Shown here: positions 57,901 through 64,000 of the stretch, one piece after another
Layout: the number at the start of each line of letters is the position of its first letter
How positions within the stretch are numbered: the first letter of the stretch is position 1
Translations under genes and position numbers: made by a program
The notes under the pieces: model-generated
What the model was told of the DNA's origin: nothing
The model's input: only the letters and a program-made list of their open reading frames with translations
The model's database searches: none
Source of the DNA: Limnanthes douglasii subsp. nivea
Lineage: Eukaryota; Streptophyta; Magnoliopsida; Brassicales; Limnanthaceae
Direction: 5' to 3'
Assembly (NCBI GenBank): GCA_036936605.1
Contig: JAUPFV010000002.1
Span: forward strand, 161,130,813-161,194,812
Length of the DNA: 64,000 nucleotides

Positions 57901-59212
57901 GAAAGGAAGAGGAGGAAAGTTTAAGTATACAAGTGGTTCAACCTAAAGACTGGAGGTATCCTCTTCTTCAATATATTTTGGATGGCATTTTGCCCCCGGA
58001 GAAAGCAGTAGCAAAGAAAATGAAGTATAAGGCTCGTGGTTTTTTAATCATAAGAGACATCCTTTACAAGAAGTCATTTAGTAGATCTTTCTTGCGTTGT
58101 TTGGGGATTGAAGAGTCCCAAATAGTTCTATCTGAACTACATGATGGTGAAGGATCAGCACATTGTGACTATAGAGCTTTAACCCGAAGGGTTTTGTTAG
58201 TCGGATACTACTAGCCATCCATAATGGCATATGCCAAGGAATTAGTAAGGAAATGTAACCCATGTCAAAAATATAGTAATGATATTCATACCCCAGCTGT
58301 CCCACTGGAGTCAATTTCTGAGCCAGTGCCCTTTGCTCGTTGGGGACTGGATTTAGTAGGGCCTCTATCGATGGCATCCGGAGGGTGCAAAACTATTATT
58401 GTGACCATTGATTATTTTCCAAGTGGATAGAAGCAACCCCCCTAGCAGGAACTACTTTGAAAGCTGTTATAAAATTTATCATGTCTAACATATGTTGCAG
58501 ATTTGGGGTTCCACAAAAGATAACCACAGATAATAGGCCACAATTTGATAACAAGGATATGGAGAGTTTTTATGCCTATAGGGGCATTCAGCATTGTTTA
58601 TCTTCTCATTTCCTTCCACAAGAAAATGGACAAGTTGAAGTGGCAAACATAACCATTATGTCCGGTCTCAAAAAGAATTTAAAAGGGGCTGGTGGAAAGT
58701 GGCCAAACTATTTACAAGAAGTATTATGGGTGTACCGTACTACTCCTGAAGCTGCTACATAAGAATCTCCTTTTGCCTTGGTATATGGGATGGATGCAAT
58801 TGCTCCTGTAGAAGCAACTGTTCAATCATACCGAGTCCACAATTTTTCCAAACAGGCTAATGAAGTGTCAGTCAGAAGTCAATTGGACTTAATAGAAGAA
58901 AAAATGGTTAAGGCTCATCTTAGAGCCACCCATTATCGAGGTTTGTTGAGGAGCAGGTTTGCTTCCAAAATTATAAGAAGGGATTTTCGACCGGGGGACA
59001 AAGTATTGGAAAACGTCTTCTTACATACTAAGGAGAAGCAGTTCGGCAAGCTAGCTCCAAACTGGGAAGGGCCCTATGAGGTCTCCGAAAAGCTTAAGTC
59101 TGGGACATACATGCTTCAAGACAAAGATGGAAGAATCTTAAACCACCCCTGGAATATTGAACACCTCCGGTTGTATCTGGAATATAAGTTGTGTAAATAT
59201 TTACTTGTTTAA
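57901..59212 (+). pseudogene. T10 integrase
   Basis: Zinc motif: LSELHDGEGSAHCDYRAL and RKCNPCQKYSN. Core: first Asp in WGLDLVGP (58350), a one-base loss near 58420 after IDYF, second Asp in TTDNRPQF (58529; the usual Gly is Arg), Glu in NGQVEVANITI (58637). One TAA near 58762 interrupts. The C-terminal frame 58778-59212 has MVYGMDAIAPVEATVQSYR, RDFRPGDKVLENVFLHTKEKQFGKLAPNWEGPYEV and HPWNIEHLRLYLEY. DDE is kept. Confidence 0.88.
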
Positions 59213-59719
59213 AGTCCATGTAAATATTATGGGGCATACTCTTTCTTACCCTAGTGGCGCGGGGAGGTTTTAATGAGGTGTCCGGGTATTTTAATAAAAT
59301 TTGATGCCTTCTTTAAACATTCAAAGTGTTTTGATTTACAGTTTCTTTAAAGTCTTCTAAAGATTTTTTGCAGATCGGATTGATCTGGTGGAATGATGAC
59401 CATTTAAACATTCGTCATCGGAGATTTTAAACACTCTCATCTTAAATACTTGTGAAACAAAAAAATGCTATTTAAACATCAGCCACTGAAATTTAACAAA
59501 TATGAAACAAAACAAAAAATTTGCAAAGTAAACTTATTCGGCTAAAACCAGATGATAATATTAAAACACAAAATATGCCTTGGCCATCCAAGGACTTTGA
59601 GTTTAAAGAATACCTTAAACGGACTCAAACCGGACACAGTTACAAAAATCCATTGGTCTTCCAAGGACTTTAGTATTTCATGAGGATAAGAGAAACAAAA
59701 AATAGTTAAAGTATCATGG
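59213..59719 (+). other. T10 spacer between convergent integrase and aORF
   Basis: It starts with the post-integrase block (GGGGCATACT, GTGGCGCGGGGAGG). TTTAAACA motifs follow, then two copies of a CCAAGGACTTT segment (59586-59606, 59660-59680). Most of it is shared in inverse orientation with T6 (32216-32570). Confidence 0.65.
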
Positions 59720-62677
59720 TTAATTCCCTTTCGATATTCCTACATCGTCTTTCTTCTTGGGATCTTTGGATTCGTCACTGGAACTCTCCCTTGTTCCTTC
59801 CTCCTCATCAGTAGTGGAATCAATTCCACTACTATAGCCATGTCGATCACCTTCCGCCATAGTATAAAACGGGAGGTCCTCATACTCCACATATCTCCAT
59901 AAATCTCCAAGGGTTCGCTTCACAAATTTCTGGTGAACAAGAAGTATCATGTCAGATTTGACCTATGCATCTCTTACCTCCAGGGAGTCTATCACCTTAT
60001 TCGTATTCTCATCGATCTTGGCCTGGATATTTGTTTCCTGATCTTTCACCAAATCCTCTTTCTCTTTGGTGGCCCTGGACACAGCTTCTTCGAGAGAAGT
60101 CTTGGCAGTGGACAAGGCTTGGATGGTATCATCCTTGATCTTCATGTCTCCCTTCAAGCTGGAAAGATCTTTTTCCAATCCAGAGCATTTGGTTTGGAGC
60201 TATGTGTTAGCTATCTCCGAAGTGACCACCTTGACTGTCAGATCTTCTTTATCCTTTCTCAATTCTTCAAGCTCCTTCTTCAAGGCCTCAACACTTTGGT
60301 TATCGTTTATGAGGTCAGTTGATAATGTTTTTTTGTCTGCTTTGAGGGTGTCGACGAGGGAAGATTGATTCTTTACTTGCTTTTCCAAGTTGAGTACTGG
60401 CTGAATCTGGGCCAAGAGAAAGTGGGTCACCACTTCATGTTCCCCGGAGACGGTAAAGGACTTGCCACTGAAAGTTACCATGTTGGAGGAGCTTGGAGGA
60501 AGGTATGGGCCAGCAAAGTCATCTTTCTCAAACTCTCCAAAATAGAGACTAATGTTTTGAATACCACTGATGTCTACCCCATCAATATTAATGACCCCTC
60601 TGGTACCCTCTCCGGTATATAGATCAGTGGGGATTTGTTCTCCTAAAGTGCGATCAGTTGGATCGACCGAAGGTAAAGACTCTGAAGGGTGGAGGACTAT
60701 TTCATCTCCTAAAGAGACCTTCTTCTTCTTAGCAGCCTTCTCGTCGCTGCTAACTCCCATTTTTTTGGTCCTTTTTAGGAGGCTTTGGTTGGATTTGGGG
60801 TTCACCTGCCTCCTTAATGGAATTTTTTCAGCTACTTTAAGTAAATCAGCATCAATCTCTCCCTGGACCTGTTCTCCTTGACCCTCTGGAGCAACCTCTT
60901 CTGCAGCACCCCGAACGGCCTCTACTGCAACCTTATTTTTCTTGCCTTTCTTCTCTTTAATTTTACTTGGGGCTTTGGCTCTGGAAAACAAGGAAAATTT
61001 ACCGTCTTTCGCTTCTGTTCTTGTAAGAATAACGATTAGAGCAGGTGGTGTAGTCAACTCCTCCCAAGTGAGGTCTCTCCGGCCCGTTGTGTTCCATAGG
61101 TGGGACCTCACCAAGTTTCCTGAGGTGAAGCAGTTGTGGAAAGTATTCCCCCAACGCTCAGCAGCCCAAGCATTTAATTTGGCACATGTCGTCTGCCCCT
61201 CCTCCAAATAATCGGAGAACTTCTTCAGCAATACTGACATAAAAGAAAAGGCAATTCAGTGATAAGTTTTTGTTGCAAAATGAGAAGACAAACAAAGTAA
61301 GCTTTTCCACCTACTGGTGAGCATACTAGGATTGACACCAGCTTTGATTTTCCTCTTATTCTCCCACGCCCCGCTAATGAACAGGAACTGGGTCTTCCAG
61401 TTTTTCTCTTACTCGAGCATGTCATCCACCACTTTAAAGTCATCTCCCATATTGAAGTGGTAGAATAGGATATGGTGGTTCTTACAAAGGTTGGCCGCTG
61501 CAGCAAACTGCTCCATTGGAAGAGGTATACCGGACAGCCTTAACGCCATAACGCAGACGATGAGAGTATACCAAGCATTGGGACTCAAATGGCTTGGATA
61601 GAGTTTTATCATGTGGAAATACCTAACAATTTCTGGATCCAAGGGAAATCTGAGCCCCCAGTTGAACAACTCAGTATAGATGATGATTTCGCTAATCTTG
61701 CAGTCCATCAGAGTCTCTGGTGTGACTGGTATCCTCACCTTAACAGATTCAGGGATCCCCCACTTGGTCCGGATCCGGTCTAACTCAGCAGTGTGAGTAT
61801 AGACATAATTGATATTCTGTATGGCCAACACATACTTCACATTGACTTTATGGAAGCAAGGTCCCACCTTGCCTTCCAGACTCTCCGGCAGATCCGGATG
61901 GGTCATGCAGACTTTCTCCTTGCCTTTTCCCTTTTTATCGGAGGCAGCATCTCCAGTCTGCCCGGAAGCTTCAGTCTCGAATGGAGCATCTTCAACACTA
62001 TCATCCATCACCTCTTCCATTACTATGGAAGGTTTATCAGCTATTGTTGATGGGAGAGTGCTAGTTGGTGGCTCAGCAGGTTGTCCGGACGGTTAAGCAT
62101 CAGCCTCTCTTAAGGCTATGGTGTCCGGCTGAGGCTCAGCTCCGGAGGACTTAGTATGAGAGCTGGTTCTAGTGGCCTTGGGTCCTGAGGGTTTGTCTTT
62201 TGGGGCTCTAATAGATGCCTCCGATCCGTAGGCTTTATCTTTGGCCCCAGACTTGGAGGGCCATGTTTTGGAAGACTTGATTTGAGATCCAGTTGCTTGA
62301 CCCTTTACTAAACGTGTTGTTCGACGAGGGTTAGTTTTTTCTAGATATTTCTTGATGTCTGACCCCATAGCGATGAACGGAGAAGGCTTTCTAACACTCG
62401 ATACCGCTTTTTTTTGCACGGTAGAAGGCTGAGACTCTTTAACCGAGGATCATGAAGGGATTAGTGAGAGTTTGGGTTGGAATAAACACCTAGGTTTTGT
62501 ACTTTTGGTAGAGGATGATCCTCGATCAGCTTCTGAAGATAGTGTGTCAGGTTTACTAATTAGAGAGACTAGAAGACCAGCAGCGATACGTCTCTCACGT
62601 TCAACTTTTTGTGCTTTTTCTAGTTCCGAAAAATTTAGCCAACCACCTTTCACGAGAGCGCTTCTCGTTGTGAACAT
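59720..62677 (-). pseudogene. T10 aORF, best-preserved antisense gene
   Basis: Start MFTTRSALVKGGWLNFSELEKAQ (ATG ending at 62677). The Ser/Pro linker has SSSTKSTKPR, RTTRLVKGQATGS and PKDKPSGPKATRTSS. It continues VMEEVMDDSVEDAPFETEASGQTG, GPCFHKVNVKYVLAIQNINYVYT, the gypsy-type domain (61900-61409: IRTKWGIPESVKVRIPVT, VRYFHMIKLYPSHLSPNAWYTLIVCVMALRL, ILFYHFNMGDDFKVVDDMLE) and FLFISGAWENK. After the intron: FSDYLEEGQTTCAKLNAWAAERWGNTFHNCF, basic IKEKKGKKNK, MVTFSGKSFTVSGEHEVVTHFLLAQI, a coiled coil (60440-59990) and an acidic end (TTDEEEGTRESSSDES). Each exon keeps one frame, broken by only five stops (62450, 62093, 61409, 60200, 59963). Confidence 0.85.
61235..61302 (-). other. T10 aORF intron remnant
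   Basis: The acceptor reads TTTTATGTCAG on the minus strand at the homologous place. The donor corresponding to GTAAGT of T6 reads CTTACT, so it is mutated or shifted. Length is approximate. Confidence 0.5.
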
Positions 62678-62773
62678 AACATACCCAAGAAAGGTTTTGA
62701 GAGAAGAGGTAAAAATCTCGGAGAAGAAGAAATTGCAAAAGTGATGAAGATGGTGAAACCGTAAAGGAAAATA

Positions 62774-62780
62774 ATTTATA
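62774..62780 (-). promoter_or_regulatory. TATA box, T10 aORF
   Basis: The minus strand reads TATAAAT, 97 bp upstream of the aORF ATG and outside the LTR, matching the T5 and T6 spacing. Confidence 0.6.
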
Positions 62781-63095
62781 CTAGTGAGGTAAAAGTTACT
62801 GATACCTAGGAGAAAACAAAGAGACTAATGTAATGATTAAAGGCGGCACAAACGTAAGAAACATTAAATGCAGGAGTTGCTTTTTGGGCTTAGTGGGAGC
62901 GTTGTTCTAGGAAGAAAACGGTAGGTAGAACGAATTAAAACGCGACACATGTCCCACGATCCAGAGCAAAACTATTGGAATTCTGAGAAGGATTCAGTCC
63001 GGATAAACCCTGAACTGAATACATGAACGATCCGGAGAATGGTGTTATTTGCTAAATGAGTTTTTTAGTCCTGCCAAAGATCTTTGACAAAACCT

Positions 63096-63106
63096 AAAAA
63101 AGGACA
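63096..63106 (+). other. T10 polypurine tract
   Basis: AAAAAAGGACA lies just before the 3' LTR; T5 and T6 have AAAAAAAGGG at the same position. Confidence 0.7.
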
Positions 63107-63108
63107 AC

Positions 63109-63490
63109 CGATGAGTCCGGAATTATTCACCACTGCTCACTGATAAAACCGGACAAGGGTAATTCAGATAATAGACACCCACTGAACTATCCGGACAGGA
63201 CAAAAGTACTAAAACACTAAACACCTTTTGACTAAACTAGGTGTTAATCTACTTAAAAAAACTAATGGATCTTTAAACACGACCCTGTTTTGCAACTTGA
63301 CCCGAAAGCTCATGGGTCCATAATTAAGGGTATAAATACCACTTTCATTAATGAGGGGGATGAACATTTAATACAGCCAGGCAGCTCAAATCTCTCACTA
63401 CAAAACACCCAAACACCCAAACATTTAATACCCTTGAAATTCCCCAAAATACATGACAAAATTACCCTCATTAAAAAATAATCCACACCA
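63109..63490 (+). repeat. T10 3' LTR
   Basis: It starts CGATGAGTCCGG (first T changed to C) and ends AATAATCCACACCA. It is collinear with the 5' LTR apart from a 6-7 bp deletion after TATAAATACC near 63340. Confidence 0.92.
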
Positions 63491-64000
63491 CAAACGATTA
63501 ATATTCCATGGATATTTTAGTTTATTATCATCTATTTCCTCCAATAGATACGCCATGCGGTGTCCTTTGGAGATTACTATGCACAGGTTATCCCAACTCG
63601 GGGCCAGTTTCCAAGAATTCTTAGTCATGAGCTCGATGAAAGATCTTCTTCATGACTAGCTCATCACTTTGAAGGCCTGTGGTTTCAATTTGGAGTTGAA
63701 CATGATTCTTATCAAACTCTTATAATGCTTTAACCAAACCCTGATCTCATCGTTCTTTGATTGAGTATAAAGATAATTTTCAATCTTCAGTATTAAGATT
63801 TTATGAGTAATTTGCAATTCGATGCATGGGTATCATGATCTTTTCTGGTACCATAGCTTTCATCCCGTACACCAAAGAAAAAGATGTTTCCTATGTAGAT
63901 GATCGTGGGGTCGTTTGGTATGGCCATATGACCTCGGCTAATTTATTAGGCCACTTGCCTTTGGTTCCCTTCAATTTTCTTCTTTATCCCTTACAAGATT
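63491..64000 (-). pseudogene. T9 integrase, C-terminal part
   Basis: On the minus strand from the window edge: KKKIEGTKGKWP-type start (63980), NKLAEVIWPYQTTP, ETSFSLVYGMKAMVPEKI, then with stops SWKLAPSWDNLCIVISKGHRMAYLLEEIDD and YPWNINRLW (63628-63500). This matches the end of T10 integrase (GKLAPNWEGPYEV, HPWNIEHLR). T10 cuts it directly after this block; the sequel is at 52716-53170. Confidence 0.75.

Larger units (their letters stand above)
53171..63490 (+). mobile_element. T10, full-length Tat-lineage Ty3/gypsy retrotransposon with antisense ORF
   Basis: It is 10.3 kb from LTR to LTR, with PBS, gag-protease-RT-RNase H-integrase on + and a 2.9-kb aORF on -. Flanks are TAAAC (53166-53170) and CAAAC (63491-63495), a 5-bp target duplication with one change. 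The LTRs differ by roughly 25-30 substitutions plus a short deletion by eye (about 7 percent), so it is not a recent insertion. It interrupts T9. gag and pol carry stops and frameshifts, so it is not autonomous. Tat assignment rests on gag type, dual RNase H and the aORF. Confidence 0.9.

Noticed and set aside
61793..62096. Plus-strand frames across the aORF (59933-60322, 60570-60881, 61793-62096)
   Set aside because: The minus-strand aORF explains this sequence and is conserved in other copies; the plus frames are not.
1..64000. Search for host genes, tRNA or rRNA genes, telomere or typical centromere satellite arrays
   Set aside because: No intron-exon gene outside elements, no cloverleaf-like sequence, no rRNA blocks and no long satellite arrays were recognised by eye.

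Overview
This window looks like plant nuclear repeat DNA, most likely eudicot pericentromeric or intergenic heterochromatin. It is AT-rich throughout. I see no host gene, rRNA or tRNA gene. Almost everything recognisable is LTR retrotransposon: at least ten Ty3/gypsy copies of the Tat (Ogre/Retand-like) lineage, three solo LTRs of that lineage, one Ty1/copia element and one chromovirus-like fragment. No species can be named from the sequence.

Layout (T1-T10 are my labels for Tat copies): T1, the tail of a + element at 1-3450 (antisense ORF plus 3' LTR); solo LTRs at 4338-4637 and 6890-7249, the second inside a diverged inverted repeat; T2, an old + element from about 8365 to 15013; T3, a + element from 15014 to about 20670 that was inserted into T2 and itself carries a solo LTR at 18013-18388; T4, a - element from about 20670 to 26673 with an internally duplicated end; T5 (26674-28484) and T6 (28485-32570), two truncated - elements in tandem; a Ty1/copia element at 32575-38303; a chromovirus pol fragment at about 39990-41416; T7, a - element at 41417-48395; T8, a + element of the same LTR family at 48527-52715, head to head with T7; and T9, a - element split by T10, with its downstream end at 52716-53170 and its integrase at 63491-64000. 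T10 is a + element complete from LTR to LTR at 53171-63490.

T10 shows the full organisation: 5' LTR, primer binding site, gag, protease, reverse transcriptase, RNase H region, integrase, then a long ORF on the opposite strand (aORF) that converges on pol, then polypurine tract and 3' LTR. The same aORF occurs in T1, T4, T5, T6 and T7, always antisense to pol. Its protein has a Ser/Pro-rich N-terminal part, a domain I recognise as the plant 'putative gypsy type transposon' domain, a basic stretch, a long coiled coil and an acidic tail. Copies keep an intron of about 87-90 bp at the same place on the aORF strand (GT-AG in T1, T6 and T7, degraded in T4 and T10) and a TATA box about 95-105 bp upstream of the ORF where the start codon is clear. 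This antisense, intron-bearing, apparently self-promoted gene is the most interesting system in the window.

Every copy is damaged. The gag-pol frames carry stops, frameshifts and deletions; T3 has lost the catalytic Asp in both protease and reverse transcriptase, and the copia element has a YVED site. None looks autonomous now. All homology statements rest on reading motifs and comparing copies within the window; no database search was run.
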